Below are positions 10,043 through 21,757 of a stretch of 64,000 nt of DNA, one piece after another; position 1 is the first letter of the stretch, and each line of letters starts with the position of its first letter. The position numbers were made by a program, and so were the translations under genes. Origin of the DNA: Epiperipatus broadwayi (Eukaryota > Onychophora > Udeonychophora > Euonychophora > Peripatidae); NCBI GenBank assembly GCA_028023455.1, contig JAQFVV010000273.1, positions 449,489 to 513,488 on the forward strand, given 5' to 3'. The notes under the pieces were generated by a model, which saw only the letters and a program-made list of their open reading frames with translations, ran no database searches and was not told where the DNA came from.

Positions 10043-10043
<1 letters not shown>
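9966..10043. repeat. Perfect inverted repeat centred on (TA)n
   Basis: A 29-bp arm beginning TCCAAAATGAATTATG is repeated exactly, in inverse orientation, after a (TA)n core (about 9994-10015). It ends CATTTTGGA at 10043. The arms show no mismatch, so the structure is recent. Confidence 0.95.
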
Positions 10044-10052
<9 letters not shown>

Positions 10053-10114
<62 letters not shown>

Positions 10115-10117
10115 CAT
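10053..10117. repeat. (TA)n(TG)n compound microsatellite
   Basis: (AC)n at 10043-10052, (TA)n to 10086, then (TG)n to about 10114. Confidence 0.95.
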
Positions 10118-10189
10118 AAGGTGTTTGCCTGTGTATCCTTGCATATATAAACAGCAGCATACATCTACCAATTTTTAGCAAGCTGACAG

Positions 10190-10735
10190 GTAAGTATCAT
10201 TATCCAGGCTGGTATGGTCCACACATTTGTCAGCATCAGGAAAGACATAATCAGGTATGTTGGCATTCAGTCAGTTCTATACTATCAAGGATTTAATGAG
10301 CTTCAGGCCAGCAAACTGTTTTTCAACATTTAAAGTTTTAGATAATGAGAAGTGGATCTTCCTTCTAAGTAATAAACTCCATTATAGTAAATCCAAAACT
10401 GCTGCCACTTTCTGTCTTGAATATTCACAGGCAATTGTCATCATTAGGAAGGTATAATCGGGTTTATGTTGGCATTAATTTTGTTTTATAAATACTTCAT
10501 CAGACAACTGTCTTGTCCATATTTAAGGCTATAGAGACAGAAAAGTGAGTCTTCCCTCTAAGTGCATCTAACCTCCTTTAGTGTATCAATAGACTGCTTA
10601 TGGATTTTTGTCTTGACTTTAGCTACATCTCATCCATGGTATCTCTCTGCATAACTCTGGAAAGCAGCTGCCACTCTGACAATTCTCAAAATAATAAAAT
10701 CACATGTTGGTGTTGGACAATTTGACTTAATGCTT
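10190..10735 (+). repeat. Degenerate direct tandem repeat, ~215-240 bp period
   Basis: Two diverged units and part of a third. Shared landmarks are ATGTTGGCATT (10257 and 10466), TTAAAG/TTAAGG with GAGAAGTG/GAAAAGTGAGTC and CTTCC.TCTAAGT (about 10345-10370 and 10538-10562), TCTGTCTTG/TTTGTCTTG (10411 and 10607), and CTGCCACT (10400 and 10668). The frame at 10257-10457 is not conserved between units, so it is probably not coding. Confidence 0.6.
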
Positions 10736-12140
10736 CTCAAAAATATTAAAGCCAACTAAAAATAATCATTTTATGAGCTGTTGTTTATAAGAGTGATTGG
10801 GGTATTAAAACACTAATTTAAAAAACTGTTTTTATTTTTTTATAATCTAAACATTTTTAAATAGATAGTAAAAATACATATAAGCATTAACATTTTCTTA
10901 CTGCATCCTATACTCAAACATTTCTGCTTTTTCTGATAATTAACTTTGTCTCACACATCAACATAAAATATTTGATTAAATGATTATTACTTATCCAAAA
11001 ATAATAAATTTAATAGATATTTTTGTTTTCTATTGAAATAAATTTTAAATATTCACATTTTGTTTCTATAAATATTTAAAAAATGAGATCATCATGAAAA
11101 CAAAAAAAAAAACATTACACATCATCATTTTAAAAAGATTATTTTCAGTTTACAAAATCTTTATTATTTTAGATTATTCATAAAAATTTAAACAGATATT
11201 TATTTATTTCTTTTATATCTAACAAATTATGCTTTAAAAGTTTAAAATTTATGAATATTTCTTGCAACATTATGATATTTTTGTACTCATAAATATGAAT
11301 AGATTCATTATGTGGAAGCTAATCTTCTAAATAGCTTAAGGCCATATTCATGTTAGCTGCTAATATAACATTATATTTTTTTAAAAATAAAGTATTTCCA
11401 ATCAAAAGAAGTTAATAAGAATTTATATTTCTTAGGATCTAATCAATATAGTGTAAATTATTGTAAAAAAAACTCAAGCCATTTTAAATTCACAAATAAA
11501 TATGTTTCTGGTCATTGGGACTAATTTCTTTAAACAATGTATTAATATGCAGAAGAATGTTTTGCTGTATGACCTTGGAATAATGGTTGAACATGTCAGG
11601 GTGTGACTTATGTCTATTATAAAAAGAGTTTTTTTTTTAATTTCCCAATATCTATTGTAATTTTTTGAATGAAATTCTTATATAATCAAATATAAAGAAA
11701 AATACAGTTTGTCATATAATACTTGCAGAAGAATTCACATGGGGGAGAATTGTTCAAAAAACAAAAAATCGTATCCTAAAATTATGAAAGGCTAATCAAT
11801 AGATATTTTATACAGGCATTAATTAAAAGATCTTTAAAACAAAATAGATAATAAAAATATTTATAATTTATTAATTCTGTTAAAAACATAACACAAACTT
11901 GTTTTTTTTAATTTTCAAAATCATAAAAAAAATATTAATTTTTATTAGACATTTAAAAATATTTATTTCATAATAAATTTTATTTTTAAATCCAGAGTTA
12001 TTTAATCCTTTACTATGATTATTTTTAAACAAAAAACATCATCAACATATTGATTGTATAAAATAATATTTTTTTAATAATATTCCTTTTTCAAAATACT
12101 TTCTTCATATGTAGATATAACAAAATTACATATTTTTTTT
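10736..12140. other. AT-rich DNA, nothing recognised
   Basis: Extremely AT-rich. No coding signal or repeat structure was identified. Confidence 0.5.
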
Positions 12141-13060
12141 GGACAGCCAAATGCTATTAATGATCTTATTAATGAATTAAATAATATAAAGGACTTAAAA
12201 TGGATTAAAACAGTTGAAAATTCAATGAGTGTTCAATTTTTAGATCTCAAGATAACTAGAAACAAGAATAAACTGGATTACTATTTCACTCTTAAACCAA
12301 TAGCAAAAAGAAATTATATTTCATATGAATCAAAAGTGCCAATGTCACAAAAAATGACAAGTTTGAAGTTCTTCTTATTTAGTAATGATAACCTTTGTAA
12401 ATATGCATCAGATAAAACCAAAAATATTAAAATTTATTACAATGAATTATTAAATGTTGGATATATTTATGATTGTGTTTATTATACTGTTTAAAATTTT
12501 AATTCTAAATATAAAAATAATATTAATAATAATGTTAATTCTTCTGATAAAAATTTTTGAATATCAATACCATATATTTCAAACCAACAGGCAAGTTTCA
12601 CTAAGAAAATTTAAAAGGTATATGTGACATTGCATTTTATGTACCACCTACATTAAATAAATTAATAAATAATTCAAAAGATAAGAATTTAGTGACAAAT
12701 AAAAATTGTATCAACTACAAATGGATGTGTAGGTGTGGCAATGAATATGTATGTAAAGTGAATCGAAGTGCACATTGGAAAAAAGAATGAAGGAAAATGT
12801 GTTATTATTAAAAGCGTTCAAAACCCAAAACAAAATTATAAAAATAATGATAATTTATCAGCTTCTGTCTTTTATAACTATAATAAATCATGTATATATT
12901 GTTTTGATTTTCAATATAGTAATGTAAAAATATTGGAAACTGTAAGAAATAATAGTAATAAAAAATTAAAGAAGCAATGTTAATATATAAATACAAGCAA
13001 AATTTAATTAATAGGCAAGCAGCAAACATTAAGATCATGGAATTTTTGGAAAGTTTACAT
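12141..13060 (+). pseudogene. Penelope-like retroelement remnant (RT thumb to GIY-YIG C-terminus)
   Basis: The open stretch from 12141 to 12491 includes SVQFLDLKITRNKNKLDYY and then NYISYESKVPMSQKM. This matches the PLE reverse-transcriptase end pattern FLDL.I.r..., Y.Y.S..p..qK. After stops, SIPYIS (about 12565) and NKLINNS (about 12657) fit the linker. CINYKWMCRCGNEYV (about 12709-12753) fits the start of the GIY-YIG endonuclease (normally VY.I.C.CG..YIG). The end has YSNVKILETVRN (12916) and, after a frameshift near 12960, KIKEAMLIYKYKQNLINRQ. The order is that of a PLE 3' half. Several stops, at least one frameshift and a lost YIG glycine make it non-functional. The 5' RT domains are absent. 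Confidence 0.75.
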
Positions 13061-13223
13061 CATGGAATTATGGAAAAGCTAACATTTTAAAAATATTAGT
13101 TGACAAAAACTACAAAAATAGTTGAAAGCACTTCTAAGTGATAGTTATAGATATATTTTTACAAAATTTTCAAATACAGTATTTTCTAATACTTATTTAT
13201 AAGTTTACATATATTATTTTGAA

Positions 13224-13243
13224 AAAAAAAAGATATTGATTTG

Positions 13244-13274
<31 letters not shown>

Positions 13275-13289
13275 TACAAATCAATATCT

Positions 13290-13325
<36 letters not shown>
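13224..13325. repeat. (TA)n-centred inverted repeat plus second (TA)n
   Basis: Arm 13224-13249 (AAAAAAAGATATTGATTTG...) is repeated exactly in inverse at 13270-13295 around a (TA)n core. A second (TA)n follows at 13296-13325. Confidence 0.93.
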
Positions 13326-13328
<3 letters not shown>

Positions 13329-13412
13329 AAATTCTATTGGCTCCAATCCACTGCATATACAACATTAGACCAAAAGAATACTTAGTTAATTAAGTTAAAC
13401 TTAGTGATTATT

Positions 13413-13415
<3 letters not shown>

Positions 13416-13468
<53 letters not shown>
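13416..13468. repeat. (TA)n microsatellite
   Basis: Uninterrupted TA of about 53 bp. Confidence 0.95.
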
Positions 13469-13471
<3 letters not shown>

Positions 13472-15768
13472 ATGATGAGGTACAGGCTGACACCCAATCC
13501 AATTATTTAGGACACTCTGCCAATTGGAGTCACATAAACATATTTGCTTAACCAATAAATTGCCAAGCAATTTATCATATTAAGGTTTTTCCTTTCCAAC
13601 ATATATATTTACATAAACAACTTTTTATTTTTAAAGAAATAATAAAAACCATTAAACCACTAAGGAAAACAGATAGGTATACTAACAGTGAAATAAAATA
13701 TGTGTTACGTGTCACTAACTATGGAGAAATTATACCAACATCTTACACATAAACTTCACAAAACAATGATTTCATTTAAATCTAATCACATAGTAACAAG
13801 CTGTACAATCAAAATTTAAAATGTTCACAAATTATTATTTTAATCCTTATTATATATATATATATATATTGTAATGGGCTGGTGGATTCCAAAAGAAATA
13901 GGGGGAGTGTATCTTACTATGGTCAGACTTTGGGTCTTCAGATAGGATGCAAGTGATTATGCAATTAAATACATAACCTATGTTTATACCTACTTCCAAT
14001 AGACTAGCTCTACCTATTTTTATTAACCTAGATACAATTTTGGGTCAGTTCATCCAATTCTCACCCCTTTCTAGCCATGTTATACCACAGCATTCGAACT
14101 CATGGAGTAATTGCTTGAGATCTCTTATCAGTGAAGGAGATCACACCAATAGTAGTTATTCCACCTCTATATAGGTAATAATTAATTACCAAAAATCAAT
14201 TAAGTATAAGATATATAAAAATATGTATGTGCAGTATAAGTATATATGTATTAAAAGTTATAATAAATGACTTAAATATGTATATGTATTTCCTCTACCA
14301 TAATAATAATATTGACAGGTGTAAATCTAAATAAGATAATAATGTTTACGATGGGTATATAAATAATGAAGCGTTATAGAGCTGATGGTGGATATGGAAA
14401 TTAAAATGAGTTAAAGACCAAATTAAAATAACAAACTATATAAATCATTTATTGATTAACAAAAAAAAAATATGAATAACAATTAAATCTGATACATGTA
14501 ATTGATGTTGTCAAGGATGAATTTCTACCATATCAATAACTATAATGATAATAATAAAAATAAAATGCTTGTTCTAATCCTAATGGTAGAAGTTCATGTA
14601 CTTGACTAATTATTTAACACAACGAATATGTAAAATTATAATATGTATATGTGATTGCTATTTTAGCTGACAAATTTTAAATATGTATACAAACAACAAC
14701 AACAAAAATCTTTGTTGTCTAGATAAACCAATAATTATAAATCATTGATTTAATAGTAATATAAAAATAAGCTTAATAATAATAAAGAAATAAATCTCTA
14801 TCATTGTGTTTTTCTTACTGTAAGATAATATTAAAATTTTTTACCTTTCAATTTCCTATATGTTGTCAAAAGTCAGTCAGATGGGGAGCTCATATATATT
14901 TAAATCTAATACCCCCCCCCTTATTACTATCATACAGAATTTCTCTAAAATTATAACACATTAGCTTCCAATTGTAGAAAACAAAATTAATACATAAAAT
15001 TTATAATAGACAAAGTAATAAAACAAAAATCACAATTCTTATCTCATTATGTTAATTAAAGTTCAATGAGACTGTTGGAAACTGTTTATTTGCTAAATAA
15101 ATTCCTATGAATGGTGATGAAGTTCTGCTCCCAAGAAGAATATAAATATCTTTTCTGGGTCAAAAAATAATAATGTTCTCCAATTATCCTGTCTTGGATG
15201 TGGCTTGTCATTTTATTTAAAGCAAAGATGGTTTTCAAGATTCTTCTAAATGGGCAGGTAAAATCTTTAACTTTTTATGGTTTTATTGATGATGTATTAT
15301 TACCCCATGGTATAAACTTTTCAGCAAGCAATCAAGATATAAAAATAATATATATTTATTGATTCATTTGCTTCTCAAGATTTCAATGACAATATTATTA
15401 TATATCAAAACAATTAATTATAGAATAGTACTCTATTTAACTAAAATTGTCTAAGTAGCAAATAATTAAATTTTTACTTTCAAATTAGTTTTTCCATTTC
15501 AAACGATTGCTTCAAAAAATTCAGCTTTCAATCATTTTGATTAATATTAATATATATATATAATTTATTTTTAAGCAGAAAAAAAAGTTCTGTCTTTGAA
15601 TGCAGAAAACAGTATATCAATTAATACTGCGTTGTAGGTCACATGAATTTTTTTAAGCATTTTTACCTTGACATTTCCTATTGTTTAACAGACATAATAT
15701 AAATAATAGGAATTATAAATAAAAGATAATAATTTATAAATATTTATAAAAAATTCAAATACAAAGAT

Positions 15769-15770
<2 letters not shown>
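13469..15770. other. AT-rich DNA with a retroposon-like junction at 13.86 kb
   Basis: (TA)n at 13850-13869 is followed by TTGTAATGGGC. On the minus strand this reads GCCCATTACAATA before (TA)n, the same junction seen on the plus strand at 26826, so 13870-14180 may be the body of a minus-strand retroposon. The frame at 13980-14174 lies inside it and is not recognised. A run of ten C occurs near 14920. Otherwise nothing was identified. Confidence 0.45.
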
Positions 15771-15867
<97 letters not shown>

Positions 15868-15876
15868 GCCATTACA
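15771..15876 (-). repeat. Long (TA)n with SINE-type junction
   Basis: Uninterrupted TA at 15771-15864, followed by TTGTGCCATTAC. On the minus strand this reads GGCACAATA then (TA)n, the junction shared with the SINE tails at 19398 and 19431. Confidence 0.85.
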
Positions 15877-18719
15877 ATTTAGTCACTAGCTAAATTTATA
15901 GTAATGTGCCTGAGAGAAAATGAACAAAAATCATCATCACATTTTTATATAACCATAAAAGAAGCAGTAGGGCATCCAAGTTCAAACCGTACCAGATCAA
16001 AATTTTAAACACTTTAGACAGAAAGAGAGTGGGACAACAATTATATGCTTTACTTGTTTGTGACTTAATAAATCTCAAAAAGAGCAGTACACACATTTAA
16101 TATTTAAATTTTCTGTTAAAAAGCAAAGTTATAATGCATACGTATAAGCAGTGTATGTGTAAGTTATTTAATTGTTTTATATTTCAAATATTAAACACTT
16201 TGACTTTCTTTAAAACTAACCTATGCTTGATCAATTCTAATATCTTATTCTATACTTCTATTTTGCTTTTCTATAATTGTAATTGGGATTTAAAAGTTAC
16301 AGATTTAATTAAATAATAGGGTTATAATTACTAAGCTAGCAATTATATTATTTAATGTTAGTTTATGAATGATTTGAAATAATGAAGTATGTGTGTACAT
16401 TACATACAGAAATTTAAATTTATTAAATATTGAAAGAAAAGGAAGGGTTAAATCTGTCAAATTATTTTTTTGTACAATTTTATGTAAAAAGAGGAAATCT
16501 GTTGAATCAGATATCTATTTTTGTAGCAATTTTGTTTTTGTAAATGATTGTTTGTCACTTTGGGAGGTTAAGTTGGGTGCAACTCTAATTTTGAAATTGT
16601 CTTATCTTAAGATCTAAAGAAGGAAGCTCAAACATTTGAAATGTTACCTAGGTGTAAGAAAACAAAGGATTAAGTCTATTTTTTTAAAACAAAAGTGTCT
16701 GGAAAAAGGATTAATCTTTTCAAGTTGAAAAATAATTTAGTTGAAAATAAATTAGAGATCTAATTAAAACGAATTTGTCCAAAAATAGCAAGTGATGCTA
16801 TCTCTAATTGGTTAAGTTAGCTAAAAAATTGGATATAAAAAGCTGTCTGGAAAAAATCAGTTGAATTATTATTGTGATTATGATTCAGATTATTAGACTA
16901 TTAAATTGAATGTTGAAAATATAAGAAATGACTGGCTAGAAAAATTAAATGTATGTCCCATCTTTGCCTGACCATCTGGGAAGCTGCACATCAGATAGGA
17001 AAGAAAAGATGTTTTGTCTAAAATAATATTCTACACCTTTCAACTGACAAGAGAAATAAGATGTTTTTAATAGAAGGAAGAAAGCATTCACCTGCATTCG
17101 ATGAAAGATTAATTAATCTACCGATAAATATTAATCATCAAGTCCAATTAATTGTTTCAGCAACTGATTTTAAACTCAAGAAAATTTATAAATGTGAAAA
17201 CAACTGCTGTATTTCATCCACTAAAAGAATCCTGCTTGACAGGAAGAGAAGAAAAATTGATATAATGATTTCCAAATTATCCACTAAAGCAATAACCTCA
17301 ATAGGATCCTCATCATCAAATAATTATATACTTTAAGAAAGTGATTGTTCCAAAGAACACGAAAATTGTTGCTGCCAAGTATAGACAGTATACAAGACAA
17401 GTGAACCCTTGGATCGGTAATATGACTTTTATATGTATTTTCTTTATGAAATCAGAGTATTAATAAAAATTTAGTAATAAAGTGACATATTTTATTTAAA
17501 GAACTTTTAAAGACAATTCAGATCGATGGAAACCAAGAATGTCTTAATAATAATAGCTTTGAACTACATAAATGATTTTGAATGTATCAAAATTTATTTG
17601 TTTATTAATTTTACAGTTATGAAATATTAATGTGTAAAATAATTTTTTATGGTATTATGATTTTAGTTTTAACTAATATATTATTATTATTTTGGATTAA
17701 AACACGCACATACATAGTAATATTTTATATGTGTGTAATTGCGAGTGAATGTGAAATAATAGGTGGTATTAAAATATTAAATTATTTTGTCTTGAGAAAG
17801 TATAGATTTCAGCACTTAGAAGGGAGGGGAGATAATGCTTTAAAACTCTTTTCTAAGAACTTGATTTTTCTAATTTCTATTAACATTTTTTTTAACATTC
17901 TACTTACATGTTAGATTTATAAAGTATGTGTGCTAATGAGCGGATAATATTTTTTTTTTCTTGAAATACTTTTCTCATGGAGTGAAAATCATGGTCAATG
18001 TGACATCCAACTTAATACAATATACATATGAAGGGAAAGGGGGAAGAACTTGAAATTAATCTGAGGATTGCTATATAATCAATTATTATTATTATTCTTA
18101 TTCATATCAATTTTCATGTTTATCTAGAATTTTTTATGTATATGTTAGAAATGCAATAATAAATATTAGTTTGTTTTATTAAATGAGGCATATATATTTT
18201 ATTAAGTGTAGTCTTTGTTAAGTGTGATCATTCATCATCATCAGTGGTTGAATATTAGTTATTTAAGATATAAGTAAATATGCTAAAATTAAGCAATAAT
18301 TATGAATTTCTTTATAAAAATTAGTTTTATGTTTAGGCTTAGTCCTAGAGCTGTAGTTGAAACCATTGTCATTATCATTATTATTATCATCATCATTATC
18401 ATCATCAACATTTTAATTAATGAGCTGTTTAAATGTTTACAGGCCATAAATAAATATTAATTTCATAATATTTAGTGATTTCTTAGTATTATTATAACCA
18501 CATCCTGCCATCTATTTCATGCAAGGATGAGTGAATTGCCATCCTAAATTAGTTATATATAATCTGAGCTAGTAAACTTATAAAAATATTGAAACACATT
18601 TGTTATGCTAAGATCTAAGAAATGATTTATGCTTAATATACTCCACTTTGGTTTAAAGATGTTTTACTTTTACCTAAATATTAGTGTGTATAGTGATATG
18701 GCTCAAAAAGCAAAATCTC
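15877..18719. other. AT-rich DNA with unassigned short frames
   Basis: Open frames at 17061-17336 (91 codons; Lys/Ile/Ser-rich, with KCENNCC) and 17630-17914 (94 codons; hydrophobic) begin with ATG. They show no recognisable domain, codon bias or partner exon and are most likely chance frames. (ATC)n-like short repeats lie at 18230-18240 and 18370-18410. Confidence 0.4.
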
Positions 18720-18835
18720 CCATTTTTATTAGAAATAAAGTACCAAAAGGGGATTCAAACCTGGTACATGTGAAGGGTTATTAGATATAACTGTGTCTAG
18801 ATTCAGATAATCTAGTGGCGCCCTGCTATATTCAC
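18720..18835 (-). repeat. tRNA-derived SINE-like fragment
   Basis: On the minus strand GGTTTGAATCC (plus 18751-18761) is a near-exact Pol III B box. The upstream part contains a tRNA-like GCGCCACTAGATTATCTGAATC about 70-90 bp earlier. Downstream runs GGTACTTTATTT. It has no (TA)n tail and is probably an old copy of a second SINE type. Confidence 0.45.
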
Positions 18836-19372
18836 TTAGTATTTGTTTAAACATGCACTTAACATCAAACCAAGAAATGAAAGTGGATAAGATCTACTCT
18901 CTGTATACCTGAATTATATTTTATTGAATTACTAGTGTACTCACCTCACGTGATTTCATATACCTAAGTTATAATACTTGTTATTAATAATTTGCTTATA
19001 ATTATTGATAGTGGGATATCTTGAGAAATCTAATGATAGAAATATGTTTCATTTCATCCAATGACCCATAATATGATAGATAACTCAGTCTGATCTTTGG
19101 TTTAATAGCCACTACTCATGTTAAATAATTCTTTTCTTTTGATATAAAAATCTACAATGCATTTTTCGTTTATTAAGCTAGAGATTTATATTTGAATCTT
19201 TTCGTAATTAGTAAATACATTTGGATCGTTTGATCATCTTTATTAAGTTACATTTTTTTAACAATACTGGAATATTTGAGATTTTTACAATACTTGAATT
19301 TTTTGATTCTTTAATAGACCAGATCTCATTTTGTTACACTGGATCTTTGAACTCCTTTAAATTTATGTTACA
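18836..19372. other. AT-rich DNA, nothing recognised
   Basis: No feature was identified. Confidence 0.45.
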
Positions 19373-19610
19373 ATATATATATATATATATATATATATTG
19401 TGCCATATATATATATATATATATATATATTGTGCCAGTCAAAACATGCTTATCCATCTAACATGAGCTGGAACTCACAAAATGTACTTCAAACCCAGTC
19501 GAGCCTGAGATTTTGGTCAGGGACCAGCCTGGATTCGAACCCACTCTCCAAGCCCCAGGTCAAACACCAAATGAACAACATAACAATGATGGCACACAAG
19601 AATTAACTCT
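19373..19610 (-). repeat. tRNA-derived SINE with duplicated (TA)n tail
   Basis: Read on the minus strand: TGTGCCATCA (near 19592), a B box GGGTTCGAATCC (plus 19531-19542, essentially canonical), a body of about 100 bp, then ACTGGCACAATA and (TA)n (19406-19431). The GGCACAATA-(TA)n unit is repeated once more (19373-19405). The body also aligns in order with 47526-47700, defining a family. It is in a GC-richer island than its surroundings, which fits a retroposon. Confidence 0.65.
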
Positions 19611-20475
19611 TAATCTGGCCCACTAGCAAATTGGAGAAAACAATAAGACTCATGGACTTAAACATATATATAAACAACTTAAATACTAGAGACATTCCAA
19701 ACATAAAATCTAATATATTAATTTAATAGGGGATTTACTAATGAAAAGCTATGGGCAATTAGTGAATTGGATTGATCTAATAATGAGACAGAAACTGATA
19801 TATGATGAATTATAAATATATTTATTGACAATTTGAGATGTATTTTGATATAACATTATTGTTGGAAAATGCACACAGGCATTTAATTTATAAAATAATA
19901 TTTCTCTAGGCCATTTGAACAATAAGTGGTGCATTGGCAAATAGGTTTGTTGATATTATTTAATGGAGCCAAATATCATGCTATATAACTAATCACTACA
20001 TTCACTTATTAGTTATTTCCTTTTATAATCGGTTAGAGTGGCTATTATACATTAAATCAAACTAAGTCTGGAGTGATGCTTGATAATACAACTAATTATA
20101 ATAAATTTTTATATTAAATATGGGCATATAAAGCTCCCAAAATAGCTTTAGATCAAACGGGTTTTCAACAATGCTTCAGTTCAATGCCGAAGATTGCGTA
20201 TTAGGAAGGCAGAGTTGGCTATAACGATTTTACTAATATGCTAGGCACAAGTAAAAATACAATATTAAAGTTGCTCTGCAGATGGAAGAATAGTTTTAAG
20301 GTTTTCGTGACAAACATCGGTTTACCCAATAACCGGTCGTCATGCTGCTAAAAAAAGAACCTTTCTTTGGTTCATAAGAAGTGGGGAACTTATTTTCTAA
20401 TCTGGCCCATAGCTCAGATTTAGCTACTGCACTACCCAAAAGAGAGGAAGCTGTGTTGGACTTACCATGGCTCGA

Positions 20476-20479
<4 letters not shown>
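19611..20479. other. AT-rich DNA, nothing firmly recognised
   Basis: 20.15-20.47 kb is less AT-rich and ends in (TA)n, so it may be a further retroposon, but no B box was found. Confidence 0.4.

Positions 20480-20547
<68 letters not shown>
20480..20547. repeat. (TA)n microsatellite
   Basis: Uninterrupted TA. It produces Ile-Tyr frames on both strands that are not genes. Confidence 0.95.
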
Positions 20548-20549
<2 letters not shown>

Positions 20550-20911
20550 AAACAGCACAACGAGAAAATATTAATAAATTTTCCATCCACCAAGCCGAAG
20601 TATATTATAACTTAAATACTAAACATCAAATGGACACTAGATCATCAGTTTTATCAAAAGAGCCAACTCTTCTGTAGCATCAGAAATATGACATGCTACT
20701 GATGGGAATATATATATACAAACTTTACTTTATCCCGTTCACACTCTTTAGTTATTTATAACTACTAAACTTTTAAAAAAGGGAAAAGTATATTTAATAA
20801 GAGACTTACAGATAGTTTACTAAAAAAATATACCTATGATTACACTCCAGTCTAGTTTAATCTTTAGTAACATAATAATTAAAGGTTGAAAAGCCACATT
20901 TTATATTTATA

Positions 20912-21757
20912 TTAACCCTTTAAGGGTCTAATTGTTCATTCGCCGCAGGTGGTAACACTCGAAGCTTTTAATTGGCCGATGCACAAAATAATGTATCAAT
21001 TTTTCAAAAGTTATTGACCGTTTTTTTAAATATATTCACTTTAGTTTCATTTTTAAAAAGTATATTAGTAATTTCTCACATTATAAAAATAAATGAAAGT
21101 TTGTTCAAAAATAAATTTTGATTTTTAATTTTAAAAATATTTGGTAAGGTTGACATGAAAAGAAACGTCAATCATAATTTCACGTTATGATTTTTTTTCC
21201 CGACATTGCAATAAATAAATAATTCTTGCTAAAATCGTAACTATTTTTGTAAAATAATATTTATTTTTGACATATTATATGAAAATAATTTGTATTTTAT
21301 TTGTATTTCATCAAAAAATATTTTTAAAATGCTCTAAAACATTCGTTTATCATTTTCAAAATAAAACAAAAGCGTTCGTAAATTTTTAATTTTTGGCAGC
21401 CATATAAAAATTTTAACAGCCAATAAGATTCAAGAAAAGATGATGAGAAGGCGGAGCTTTTCCATTTTCTTTTGTTTACAAAATTTCAACAGCCAATAAG
21501 ATTCAAGAAAAGATGTGAAAAGGCAGTGCTTAGTTTTTGTTTGACATAAATCATCAATTAATTGATTTTTTATTTGTAAAATAATTCAATAGATGGCAGT
21601 ATATTATAAAACTTTTTGCGTTCTAAAAAATGACGTCAAAACCGTAAACGTAGTACAAAAACTAAGCAATTTACAGTGATGTCAAATTTCCTCGATTAAA
21701 AACGAATATGTGTCAAATTGCCTCGATTAAAAACGAGTCAGTCAGTCAAAAGGTTAA
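20912..21757 (+). mobile_element. piggyBac-like non-autonomous element (MITE), copy 1
   Basis: TTAA at 20912-20915 followed by CCCTTTAAGGG. At the other end CAAAAGG is followed by TTAA (21754-21757). Read inward both ends give TTAACC.TTT, the target site and terminal pattern typical of piggyBac elements. The interior aligns with 40449-41070 and, inverted, with 51485-52350 (for example CTAAAATC.TAACTATT and the CA.CCAAT.AG block). It has no transposase frame. Two internal direct duplications are present: AACAGCCAATAAGATTCAAG at 21415 and 21488, and TCAAATT.CCTCGATTAAAA at 21680 and 21713. Confidence 0.5.

Noticed and set aside
13468-13500. ATGATGAGGTACAGGCTGACACC, loosely similar to a hammerhead core
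   Set aside because: No stem I, no stem III, and GAAA is missing.
20305-20355. GTGAC ... ACCGGTC GTCAT with a possible 5-bp stem I and hammerhead-like ending
   Set aside because: The 7-nt core position reads AAACATC instead of CTGATGA and GAAA is replaced by AATA. Only the ends fit.
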